From positions 5,839,360 to 5,903,359 of the forward strand of contig OX387604.1 of the NCBI GenBank assembly GCA_947568835.1: a stretch of 64,000 nucleotides of DNA, given 5' to 3'. Source of the stretch: Protonemura montana. Lineage: Eukaryota; Arthropoda; Insecta; Plecoptera; Nemouridae. Positions 23,901 to 34,191 of this stretch are shown here, piece by piece. The position numbers and the translations under genes were made by a program. How positions within the stretch are numbered: the stretch's first letter is position 1; each line of letters opens with the position of its first letter. The notes below the pieces were generated by a model, which was given only the letters and a program-made list of their open reading frames with translations, had not been told where the DNA came from and ran no database searches.

Positions 23901-24630
23901 TGTCTGAAGCGCATTAAAATACAACGCAATGCAATTAATGCTGTTATCTCAACGATTGTTTCACATGTACCGATATTTTGCGTCGTAACTTCGTAATTCC
24001 AGTGGCATGTTAAAAAGAACTGCTGCAAGTGCCATCACTACCTTTACAACCATTTCACATCCATTTCCACTTTTTCTAGGTTTGTTTGCTTAGTAAAAAC
24101 GTTAAACATTAACTTTGTGACTCGTCTGACTACTACTAGAGCTACTCATATAATTCCTAAGTATTTTCGTCCTGATTAGGGTTTTAGATAACGCGCTCGA
24201 GCACTCAATGAAGAAGTCTGGGACTGGATCACTTGTGATCGTGGCTACACACAATGAAGATGCGATTTCATATACCGCTCAACAATTACAAAAGATGGGA
24301 ACAAACCGTGAGAATGGAAATGTAGCATTTGCTCAAATCTACGGCATGGCTGAACAGATATCGATGCCTCTAGGTAGGTTCTGGAAATTGCAGTGCAATT
24401 TAAAAAAAGTGTGAAAACGCCAAAACATCTTTTCTTCTAACACAAATTTCTTTGTTGCAGCTCAGGCCAACTACGTTGTGTACAAATCCGTACCGATGGG
24501 TCCATTGTCACAGATGCTGCCTTACTTGTCACGACGGGTAGCTGAAAATCGAAGTGTTCTCAAAGGAGCTCGCAAAGAGCGAGAATTACTTGAGATGGAG
24601 TTAAAGTGGCGCATCAAAACACTATTTTAA
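20927..24630 (+). CDS. PRODH2: Proline/hydroxyproline dehydrogenase, PRODH2-like (N-terminus not located)
   Basis: Seven recognisable exons: about 20927-21162, 21296-21613, 21742-21934, 22016-22167, 22287-22455, 24188-24373 and 24461-24630 (TAA). Exon 1 has an arginine-rich, mitochondrial-targeting-like part (LVKRVRPAISPCFCRR), then LDFNDHRSAFRHKTTWEILR. The (beta/alpha)8 flavoenzyme core shows YAQFVAG, LRLLVDAEWSYINP, NTYQCYFK, the signature KFVRGAYLEREKQ, VIVATHNED and PLAQANYVVYKSVP. The C-terminus ENRSVLKGARKERELLEMEL resembles PRODH2 more than PRODH1. The enzyme would oxidise proline or trans-4-hydroxyproline with FAD at the mitochondrial inner membrane, the first step towards glutamate or glyoxylate/pyruvate. 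No ATG lies in frame in exon 1, and an acceptor (TAATCACAG) precedes it, so at least one 5' exon is missing. Intron 5 is 1.7 kb. Confidence 0.9.
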
Positions 24631-25770
24631 TATTTAGTACGATGACTCAGGTTTCGTAAATCTTACATACTTCTTGTATCGTGTTGCTGGAGATAGGAGT
24701 ATTGCTGCCAAGATCCATATTTTCAAAGTGTATCAACAAGTCATGAAAATTACTTGATCAAGAAAAAAAATTGACAAATTGTTCTGCGTGAATGTATAAT
24801 TTGTTTATTGGAAAAAAAATACACAGCTCTTTTTCTTTAAAATCTCTAAAATGTTGAAAACCAAACAAAAACAGGATTGCTCTTTCTTGCGTTTCAAATC
24901 AAACTTCTACTATTGTAAAAGGATTTTGTGATAAAATCTAAAGTATACTACAACCTGGTCATCAACGCATGTACTACAGTTCCCTTTTCTCCGTTCCATT
25001 TATTCCTTAGTGTTACTTGTTGGAACCCACAATAAAGGACCATAATTAATATACTGGTTCGCTCAGAATTTGCGTGGTTCAATGGTAGCCAGGTTATTCG
25101 GCCCTGAATTGAAATATTAAATTTTGTTGATAACTTTACTGGTTTGCAGTAATTTTCAAATGACAGTTTACATCCTGTTCCATACTTTGTTCTAGTTTGT
25201 TGGCGGGAATACTTCCGTCTTGCTTTGTATTACGGTAGATGTTTGTAACTTTTGATCCCATTAACTCTGCGAGGTGTTTCTTGGAAGGTTCGTGAACTAC
25301 TTCCGTTTGCTTTTTATACAATCTTTAATTTTGGAAAATAATTTTTGTGCCTAAATTGAAGAACACAGATATATTTTTACCTAAATTGTTTGCAGTTATC
25401 ACAAATAATTATTAGCAGGGCTTTTAATTCTTATTATTTGGGTGTACAACTGTTTTGGAAGACTAACTATTTACTCCAGTTTCAACACAAACCATTAATA
25501 TTTGCTCGTGTTGCTCAACACCCAGTACCAGGGACCCGATCCGGAACCAGAACCTTTAATCATTTCGGTTCGGGTCCCTGCCCAGTACTACTATTTTTTT
25601 TTCTTAAATTGTCTACCCCAATATTGTAAACAATACATGAAAATTCCTCCCACCCTTCTCTAGCCCTGGCCATCCATTAGCAATGCGTTTTCATGGTTTT
25701 TATTTATTTACGTGCTCAGCTCTCATCTAATAAGACTAATGGATAACCTCATGTCAGGTACAATCTTTCT
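24631..25770. other. 3' flank of PRODH2-like gene and spacer
   Basis: Probable PRODH2 3' UTR with AATAAA at 25031-25036, about 400 nt after the stop, followed by spacer. A stem-loop with an 11-bp perfect stem sits at 25522-25589. There are no supported coding exons. Confidence 0.4.
25522..25589. repeat. Inverted repeat with potential stem-loop
   Basis: CAGGGACCCGA at 25529-25539 pairs perfectly with TCGGGTCCCTG at 25570-25580. AGTAC/GTACT extends the pairing outwards after a small bulge and GGAACC/GGTT inwards. CCCAGTAC also occurs directly at both ends. It may be a small palindromic repeat. It is too far from the PRODH2 stop to be called its terminator. Confidence 0.6.
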
Positions 25771-27550
25771 AATAATAATAATATAATAATAATTTTTATT
25801 TTGACCAGATCGATTACATTATGTAATATTGGGCGAGTCTTAAACATGAATTACATGGATATACATGATTGTCCAAACACTAAGATTATATATAAACAGA
25901 TACATGAAAACATATTCATAAAAACATACATAAAAAAACATACATAAAATATATCACAGAATTGTCTTACAGTGTGGATATATTGTAGAATTCCTTTAGG
26001 GAATAAAAGGAATGTTCCAACAAGAATTGTGTAAGTTTTACTGAGAAGTCTTGTTTGTTTAATCTGGTTTTTATGATGTTGGGTAGTTTATTAAAGATAA
26101 CTATCCCAGCAGAGACAGGACTTTTAATGTCATTAGTTGATGCTGTTAGATTTACTTCTGCGTTACCTCTTAACAGGTAGTTATGGTTTCCCAAATATTT
26201 TTTGACATCGTTATTATTGATTATATACATTACAATATAGTAGATGTAAAGGCAAGGAAGTGGCATTATTTTAAATTTATGAAAAAACGGCCTACTAGAG
26301 TCTTTATAGTACATACCAGGGGTCGTAGGGTCAAAGCTGGCATTGGCAAGGAATCTGATGGCTCTTTTTTGCAACCTGAATAATTTTTCGGCTAGTGGTG
26401 AATGCCCCCACAGTACAATGCCGTATTGTAACTTGGACTGTACATACGCAAAGTAAACAGCTTTAGCTGAATGGAAGTCGCAAGTTTTCATGGTCCTGCT
26501 CACCAGGTAGCAACCAGAGGCAACCGATAGTGCGGTTTTATTAATATGGGCTTCCCATTTTAGCCTATGATCAATGATCAGACCGAGGAACCTCGTTTCA
26601 TTGAGTACCTGAATACTTTTTCCCTCTAGGTATAATAGAGGGGAGACGCTAGACTCCATGGTCTTGTGTTTTTGTTTAAAGTTAATTAGCACAGTTTTAC
26701 TGTTATTGAGCTTGAGCCCATTAGCTGAACTCCAGGTGACCATTTGGGCTATGGCCTCTGTACAGGCCGAGTGAATGAGCGGAGTGTTCTCTGAGACGAG
26801 ATGAGTGGTGTCGTCCGCATAAGTGGTCAGATTCCCACGATTGATTGACTTTGTTAAGTCGTTGGTAAAAAGGATGAACAAGATAGGGGAGAGAGTAGCG
26901 CCCTGTGGGACTCCCATTGTTAGGGTAGCTTCCTCCGAGAAATGCGTGCCTGTTTTATTAGTAATTTTGACTGTTTGTTTACGTTTATATAGAAATGAAC
27001 TTATCCAATCATTAGGAGTTCCGCGTATCCCATAACTTTTTAGTTTTCCTATGAGTAAGGTGTGCTCGATTTTTTCGAATGCCTTGCTATAGTCATAAAA
27101 AATGCCATAGGCAGAATTACTCTCTTTTAAGGAAAGGAGTAGCTCATTGACAAAATTTGACACAGCCGTTATAGTTGACCTCTGTTTTCTGAAGCCGTGT
27201 TGACAGTTGTCTAGTATATTGAATTTGTTGAGGTGACTAAGCAAGCGATTACAGAAAGCATTCTCGAACAGTTTGGAGAAAACAGAGAGATTGGAGATCG
27301 GTCTGTGGTTGTTAAGATTTTGTTTGTCGCCCTTTTTAAAAACGGGGGTTACTATCGCTCGCTTCAGTTGTTCAGGAAAGATACCGGTCTCAAAAGACAT
27401 GTTTACAAGGAAAAGTAAGGGCATCATCAAATGTACTGAAGCATGTTTAAGAACAAAAGCCGGGACTTCATCATAGCCAGCTGATTTTTTTCTTGTGATT
27501 TTCATGAGTATTTCATAATATTCTTTACCATTTAAGGGGCTTAGAAAGAT
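25771..27550 (-). mobile_element. 5'-truncated non-LTR retrotransposon (LINE B) with intact RT frame
   Basis: On the - strand the element starts near 27550 inside the ORF2 reverse transcriptase (SPLNGKEYYEIL) and runs uninterrupted to the stop near 25967. A short 3' UTR and an (ATT)n tail (25771-25792) follow. No ORF1 or endonuclease domain remains, so the copy is 5' truncated and cannot move by itself. Protein and tail place it in one family with LINE A, most like jockey/CR1-type LINEs of arthropods. The uninterrupted frame suggests a more recent insertion than LINE A. Its truncated end lies about 290 bp upstream of the PDIA6 start codon, on the opposite strand. Confidence 0.9.
25967..27505 (-). 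CDS. LINE B reverse transcriptase (ORF2 fragment, uninterrupted)
   Basis: A frame of 512 codons from the ATG at 27505 to a stop at 25967; the same frame stays open up to about 27545, so this ATG is probably internal to the original ORF2. In order: KKSAGYDEVPAFVLKH, YRPISNLSVFSKLFENAFCN, GFRKQRSTITAVSNFV (RT fingers), motif A FYDYSKAFEKIEH, GVPQGATLSPILFILFTNDL, catalytic YADDT, then the C-terminal LFRLQKRAIRFLANASF region. The catalytic Asp of motif A and both Asp of YADD are kept; the second, usually conserved Asp of motif A is Glu. There is no endonuclease. It is a retroelement protein and not a host gene. Confidence 0.88.
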   Translation of the reverse strand: MKITRKKSAGYDEVPAFVLKHASVHLMMPLLFLVNMSFETGIFPEQLKRAIVTPVFKKGDKQNLNNHRPISNLSVFSKLFENAFCNRLLSHLNKFNILDNCQHGFRKQRSTITAVSNFVNELLLSLKESNSAYGIFYDYSKAFEKIEHTLLIGKLKSYGIRGTPNDWISSFLYKRKQTVKITNKTGTHFSEEATLTMGVPQGATLSPILFILFTNDLTKSINRGNLTTYADDTTHLVSENTPLIHSACTEAIAQMVTWSSANGLKLNNSKTVLINFKQKHKTMESSVSPLLYLEGKSIQVLNETRFLGLIIDHRLKWEAHINKTALSVASGCYLVSRTMKTCDFHSAKAVYFAYVQSKLQYGIVLWGHSPLAEKLFRLQKRAIRFLANASFDPTTPGMYYKDSSRPFFHKFKIMPLPCLYIYYIVMYIINNNDVKKYLGNHNYLLRGNAEVNLTASTNDIKSPVSAGIVIFNKLPNIIKTRLNKQDFSVKLTQFLLEHSFYSLKEFYNISTL

Positions 27551-27836
27551 TCGGTATTATTCGGTATTTGCCGCATATTTCCTGTGATTGATGTGGCGCC
27601 ATCTCTGGAGAATAGTTTTATTTGTTGTAGTGACGTCGTGGGCAGTGGCCAACCAGAAATATCCACGAATTTAACCGTGCTTTGTGGTGCTGTCACTCGG
27701 AAGAGTGTGTGCGTTATTTATCTCGTTTTGTGCGGACAGCTTAGCTTGCCGGTGATATTGTCTTATTGTATATGTTATACAATTTCAATTACGGATATTA
27801 ATTGCTGCTAGCAAGAAGGACTTATTTGCACTAATC
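27551..27836. promoter_or_regulatory. Probable PDIA6 promoter and 5' UTR
   Basis: The 286 bp between the truncated end of LINE B and the PDIA6 ATG. It begins with the short direct repeat ATTCGGTATTATTCGGTATT and becomes more GC-rich near 27590-27740. No TATA box is clear. Since the neighbouring sequence is LINE-derived, the core promoter should be within or very near this segment. Confidence 0.4.
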
Positions 27837-30457
27837 ATGCAAGCAGCTTTGTGTAAGTGTTGCTTTATTTTGTTTATGCTTCTTTTGAATGTTGGGATGA
27901 AAGTGAAGAAAATACCTACCACTAAATGCATTGTAATATCCATTAAAAAAGTAAGCGAAAATAAGCAGTCTTTAGTTAATATACTAACCTTATCAAGCCT
28001 AGTAACGAATAATCTTGAACTAGGCCGAAACCCGCTTTAGCTCCGAAGTCTTGTCTCAACCTGTGTTAACATAACCTTAAAACATTTTAACGTTTATGCC
28101 TCATCCCCTAATTTCAAAGCTCCATCGCCCTATATGACCCTTGCTATTCTTTGCTTTAATAATTCTTTTTTTTTGCAGATACATTAGCTGTGTTGGTCGT
28201 AGGGAGCCATGCATTATATCCATCCAGTTCGGACGTGGTCGAACTCACAGCTTCAAATTTCGAGAAATTGGTAACCCAAAGTGACTCGATATGGATTGTC
28301 GAGTTTTATGCGCCATGGTGTGGACATTGTCAGCAATTAGTGCCTGAGTATAGTAAAGCAGCTAAAGGTTTGAAAGGAGTAGTCAAAGTAGGTGCCGTCA
28401 ATGCCGATGAGGACAAGTCACTCGGTGGCCAGTTTGGCGTCCGTGGTTTTCCAACAATAAAGATTTTTGGTGCTGATAAAGCTAAGCCAGAAGAATTCAA
28501 AGGTCAGAGGACAGCAGATGGCATTGTGGAGGCAGCTCTCCAGGCCTTGAAGAATAAAGTTAACGCACAAATGGGAGGGAAGCGATCTGGCGGTTCCAGT
28601 GGCAAGGTTTGTTTTGAAATATATATTTAATAAGTCGATATAACTCTTCAATAAACAAATATTTGGTCAAATCAAGGCGTAAGAGTCTGGAGTATGCATG
28701 AGAAATTAATTCGGTCATGATAGCATCTAGAAGAGAATTTTCTCACCTTTGATTGTCAGTTATTATTCTAGTTATTAAATGTAGCTTATTTTTTAACAAG
28801 TAATCTTACTTCGTCCCAATTGCTAATAATTTGATATCTTGTTGGAATTGAACTTCTTTGTACCAGTCAGAAGAAGAGTAACAACATACCCAACATTGAA
28901 GTCTTTCAATTGATTTATATGTTGATTCTCTTTAGGGGGATTCAAGCAATGTTATCGAACTAACAGATTCTAATTTCGATTCACTTGTGATGGGATCCGA
29001 TGATTTGTGGTTGGTCGAGTTCTTTGCTCCATGGTGTGGTCACTGCAAGAGTCTGGCCCCTCAATGGGCTCAGGCAGCTTCAGAGCTGAAGGGAAAGGTG
29101 AAACTGGGGGCTTTGGATGCAACAGTACACACCGTAAAAGCCAGCCAATACCAAGTTCAAGGTAGGTAGTTTCCCCAATAAACTAATATCGAGATATTAT
29201 GAAACTTATTTTTAAGTTTTTTTAATTTTTTGTTTGGTTTGATCCTCTTTTAGGTTATCCAACGATCAAAGCGTTTTCGTCAGGAAAAAAAGATTCTAGC
29301 TCCGTATCTGATTACAACGGTGGAAGGACTGCCACAGATATTGTCAACTGGGCTTTGGAAAAGTTGGCTGAAAATATACCAGCCCCAGAAATAAGTCAGG
29401 TACAAATAAAGCTGACTTTATAACAACTTCTAAATGGCTGTTATCAGTTCTCTTCACATCTGTGACATCTATAATCAAACGTTTCCCTCTCTAGCTTGTA
29501 GACGAAGATACCCTGAAATCAGCGTGCGGAGAACACCCGCTCTGTGTTGTTTCTGTCCTGCCTCATATTCTCGACTGCCAGGCCGAGTGTAGGAACAGTT
29601 ATATTGATATTCTCAATAAAATGGGTGAAAAATACAAGAAGAAAATGTGGGGGTAAGAAGAAAATTCTTTGGCTTTGGTTGGTTTTTAGAATTAGGTAAC
29701 TAATTAACACCCATTTGACTTAGAGTGGTGTATCAGTCCAAAGACTTGTTGAAACTGTGCCTATAAAAACTAATTACTCAGATAGTTCTATTTAGGATGT
29801 CTTTCTTTTACGCCGAGTTCACCAAGCAAGATGTCTGATCGACAGAAAATTGTTTGATTTTTTTGTATTGTTTTTAGTTACCTATCAACTTGCCAATCAT
29901 AATCTGTTTTAGACCCACTCCTTACTGTTGCCATTTCTCTTTTCTGTTAGTTGGTTGTGGTCTGAAGCTGGGGCCCAGCCTGAGCTGGAGGCTATGCTGG
30001 AGATCGGTGGCTTTGGCTATCCAGCACTGGCAGTGATGAACAGCAAGAAGATGAAATATTCCATTTTACGAGGCTCCTTCTCCTATGATGGAATCAACGA
30101 GTTCCTCAGGTGAGTAGTAGCTCATAGTTGTAATTACATAAGTAAGATTCCATGATGGAGTTAAACTATTCTCAATATTTTTGACATGTGAGGTCAGCTA
30201 TTTTAATACCAGTCTCACTGAGGAAATGTTGAGTTTTCTGTAAAGGGAGAGCCAAACTATTCATCGTCCTAAATTTTGATTTAATCCTATAAAGGGACCT
30301 GTCATTTGGCCGTGGATCGACTTCTCCTGTGAAAGGTGCTACACTTCCAAGTATAAACCAATCAGAAAAATGGGATGGGAAGGACGGCGAGCTTCCTGCT
30401 GAAGAAGACATTGATCTTTCTGATGTTGACCTGGATGATTTCAAAGATGAGTTGTAG
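27837..30457 (+). CDS. PDIA6: Protein disulfide-isomerase A6 (P5/CaBP1)
   Basis: Seven exons: 27837-27852, 28179-28606, 28936-29161, 29254-29399, 29495-29652, 29951-30109 and 30295-30457 (TAG), 431 residues against about 440 in mammals. The first exon codes for only five residues and one base. The signal peptide is [18 protein letters not shown]. Thioredoxin domain a has WCGHC at residues 52-56; domain a' has WCGHC at 181-185; a redox-inactive b domain follows (exons 4-6). The acidic C-terminus ([14 protein letters not shown]) ends in KDEL, the ER retrieval signal. The enzyme forms and isomerises disulfides of secretory proteins in the ER lumen. The start is fixed by the signal peptide and splice phase. 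Complete and uninterrupted. Confidence 0.96.
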
Positions 30458-31979
30458 AGATGAACCATGAGAGAAAAGTCTATTCATGAATATTTTGTGT
30501 TGTGCAGTTCATTCCATGATCCTCTAATAAGTATTGATAAGAACTGGTCATCATAATTCGACACGTTTTCAAAATTGCTCGAAACATGCTTTACTGGGTT
30601 TGGTTTAACATTGTATCAGTAAAAATGAAATCAATTGTTTCGTTATTCATTGACAACGACAGTAGCAGGAGTCTGGATTTGTAATGATTATCAGTAACAA
30701 GTCACCATATAAATCAGCGGTAGCTTTTATACTGGATCACACCAAAGCTGGTAATGTTTAACTTGTGATTCATCTTATAATACACATGGAGATGGACATA
30801 AGTTACACTTTTGAGTTTGATGCATTTCGAGGTTCTGCTGGATAATATATAATATATTCTTCCACATTTGTAACTAGGATTTTTTATTATGACTGTTGTG
30901 TAACCAGCTTAGTTTATAGCGTTTAGAGTACAATTGATGTACATGAGGTGGGGAGACTCGGTCTCTCAAATGCACAATTACCTAATGAGCAGATAACTAC
31001 CTGTTAATATTTTAGGTTCAGACAGAGTAGCAGTACCTTAGGCAGTACTACTGGTGAGTACTGGCCTTGCTCCTCTGGCAGTACTTTTAAAATATTATTT
31101 GTGCTTTTTATTTTCTTGCAACTGCACTGTTCTCATCACAACTAATGTTCTATTACTATTTCAATTATGGGAGTTTTAGTCATGTTTTGCCAACCCATAA
31201 ATTAATATGTAGACAATTGCTGGAAGTTGGAATAGACTTGCCAGTGGTATGTAGTCAACTAAAACACCAGTGTCAACACAATTAACAGGGAGAATTTTGG
31301 AGAAGGAAAACCTCTCTGCGATAAGAATATTAACTTTCAAGATTTGTATCTCCAGAACGGCTACTAATTATTGACCTTAAGTTCAATACCCACTATTCCT
31401 ACTATACATTTTAATGAGGTCTTATTGACTTCTTAGCAAGAGGTTTGTGCTCTCCTATAGAATCAGTGAAACAGTCGAAGACAAAAAATATTGATAAGCA
31501 AACAGATTTGGTTTCTTTTAAACATCTGAGGGTTATTTTGAACTATTTTGCCATGTAGCACTAGGTGATTACCCACCACTAAATTCGGTTTCGAGTTGGT
31601 GTGCATTTTTTGTTTTGGAACGTCATGGACTTCGGTCACCTTCAATTTGTTACTTTTTGTGGTAGTAGACAAATTACAAAGTTGCTTAAATTGCCGTAAA
31701 AATTTGCATTGCACCCAATTTTTGCTGAGGCGTAAGAAATACCGTTGGAGAAATTACCCGCCAAATTTTCGAATTTGACAGCTGATACAAACGACCTCTA
31801 GCGATCTGTCAGTAGGTTCTACTTAACCTAACCCACAAATTTTGAACAGTGTTATTACCTTAATTCGTTAGGTTTCGTCAAGGAAGATTTCTTCATTAAC
31901 GTGCTTGATTGCTCAGTGGATAATATTTACTATTTACGCTTAGTGGCAGTGTTCTTAACGTACTAGTAACTCAATCATT
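30458..31979. other. Spacer between PDIA6 and cornichon-4 genes
   Basis: PDIA6 3' UTR followed by AT-rich spacer and the cornichon-4 promoter region. GGCAGTACT-like words cluster at about 31030-31090. No coding sequence is supported. Confidence 0.4.
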
Positions 31980-34191
31980 ATGTATGATCCTCTTCTATTT
32001 GCATTTACTCTCTTAGACACAGGCAGTGTATTGTTTTTATTAGTGTACTTTGTATCCTTGATCAATCATAGTTATATAATTATTGGACTTCCACAAATAT
32101 TATTGTCGGCATTCATAGAATTAACTTTTTCCTATTTACCTTTCAGTTTTTTTCCCAAGTCACAATGTGTCCGATGTTTTTGTCGTTCGCTCTAAAATGT
32201 GGCTGGCCTTTTTGGAATACTTGCAACACTCACAAGGGTATCTCAGAAAGACATCTACCCTCATTTTCGAGTACCGACTTCTACGTATTTGTCAATGTTA
32301 CCTAGTTTAGATGTTTTACTACGATTTTCTGATTTTCCTGAGTTAATGAATGTGTGAGAGAAGTAATTTGATTTATTTTGCTGTCAAGCTCTTACTACTC
32401 AACCTATTCTTATGATATTTCTTAACTCACTTTTCTGAAGGTAATTGCTTTGTCGGATTTAGAATGTGACTATTTAAATGCCCAACAATGCTGCTCAAAA
32501 TTAAACATGGTAAGTAACTTCTTTTTGATTAAAGCTTGGCGAAAAAGTCACTCTACGTGAGATGTTACCTCCAAGGGTTGGCCAGAACGTCCAGCTTAAC
32601 ATGGTGTTATTATTACATTTTGAATAGGATTCATACTTAAACATGTGTTTCTTTCAACAGTGGGTAATTCCTAAACTTCTTGCTCATGGGCTCTTGGCGG
32701 TATTACTGTTGCTGCATTCCCACTGGATTTTAGCTATTTGCAATTTACCACTCTCAATATGGTTGGGATATGAGTAAGTTAATCGCTTGTTATAATTTTA
32801 CGCTTTTTACTGTCAAGGATATGTTGGGAAAAAGTTCACAGTATATTTTATAGCTTGGCTTTATTTCTACTCAAACTATAATAAAGCATATCCTAAATAT
32901 GAAAGTGTGGGTTTGTGTAGGTTCATATGGTACACAAAAACTTACACTGCACTCGATCTTCATCTTGTGTCTTGCATCTCAAATCACCAGTATTTTGTAA
33001 TTGGTTAAGGTTGTTCCTGGAGCCAAGTTAAAGGATTCCTCCTTATTAAAAATTAATTTGTATTGTGTCAATATTTATCAAATATTGCTAGCAAATATAG
33101 CCAAAAGTAATCGGCGTGACACATTTTTTTGTTTGGCGCTAACTAAGCTCCTTCCGCCATCACCATCGCGGTTCATTCAACAGCAGTATCGTACCCCCCT
33201 TTTCCCATGCAGCAGCCCTGCCATCTTTACAGTGATGTAAAAAAGTCTACACTGTAGCAATAGTGCTAGGACTAGCACTAGACTAGCTGCCTAGAAAAGC
33301 ATATGTTGTTGCTGCCGACAGATCATTAAAAGTGATGTAACGTAGGGTGCTTGGCTCTGAACAGAAAATGTGCGACGGCTGTGGCTTTTTTTTTTTACCT
33401 TTTCATGCATGATGTTTAATTGATTGGTGTCCTTAAAACTGTACATACTCTAATTGAAATCTGGTGACTGCTTTAAAATATAAAATGCAAAGTACAAATA
33501 TTTTCTGTGCAGAATTTGGAAATTACAAAACTAAAATTGCAGCTTGTTGTAGAATAACTTTTTTAACGTCCGCATTGTATAATTCCCAGCATTTTATAAA
33601 TATATATGACACATTTTGTATGGAACCAAAGGCAGAATAAAGATTGCTGGTTGATAACAGTACTTTCTCTGATTGCAGACTTTGGTCAGTACCCAATGGC
33701 AACATGGGTGTCTACGATCCCACAGAGATCCACAATAGAGGGCAACTTAAAAAACACATGCGAGATTGTATGATCTACCTTGGATACTACCTGATATTTT
33801 TCTTTATATATCTCTATTGGTAAGTAATAGTTTCTGAATATATTTTTGCTGATGAGTTGAAAGCCAGAGATTTTGTATGATTAGATCAAAAAATTAATTA
33901 GAAACTAAGTAAGTGGCTAGATTTGATTTTTTTACTATATATTTGTCTTGTCTCCCATAAAAAATTCACTGGCAATCTCGAGTTTGTGTGATCAAAAGCC
34001 AGCCTTTACTTGGGCCAGACAACATTTGGCTCCTTTAATGATGAGAGGGAGCAGAACACTGTGATATCCAAGGCATTTCCAGCTTAGCACTAAAATGCAG
34101 CAATTAATATACTTTTGTTTTCAGTCTAATTATAGCACTCCTACAAGGAGATCCACTTAGAAGGGAAGATGACAATATGACTGAATTTTGA
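31980..34191 (+). CDS. CNIH4: Protein cornichon homolog 4
   Basis: Five exons: 31980-32051, 32441-32509, 32661-32773, 33679-33819 and 34125-34191 (TGA), 153 residues; human CNIH4 has 139. The conserved segments are all present: [20 protein letters not shown] after the first TM, KWVIP-like [16 protein letters not shown], and the family signature [20 protein letters not shown] before the last hydrophobic segments ([14 protein letters not shown]). Cornichons are ER/Golgi cargo receptors that load transmembrane proteins into COPII vesicles; CNIH4 exports GPCRs and TGF-alpha-type ligands. The C-terminal tail ([14 protein letters not shown]) is longer than in vertebrates. Assignment as CNIH4 and not CNIH1-3 rests on the CCSKLN and [11 protein letters not shown] segments. 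Confidence 0.94.

Noticed and set aside
31030-31090. Clustered GGCAGTACT/CAGTACT words
   Set aside because: Units are irregularly spaced and in mixed orientation; too short to call a repeat or binding array.
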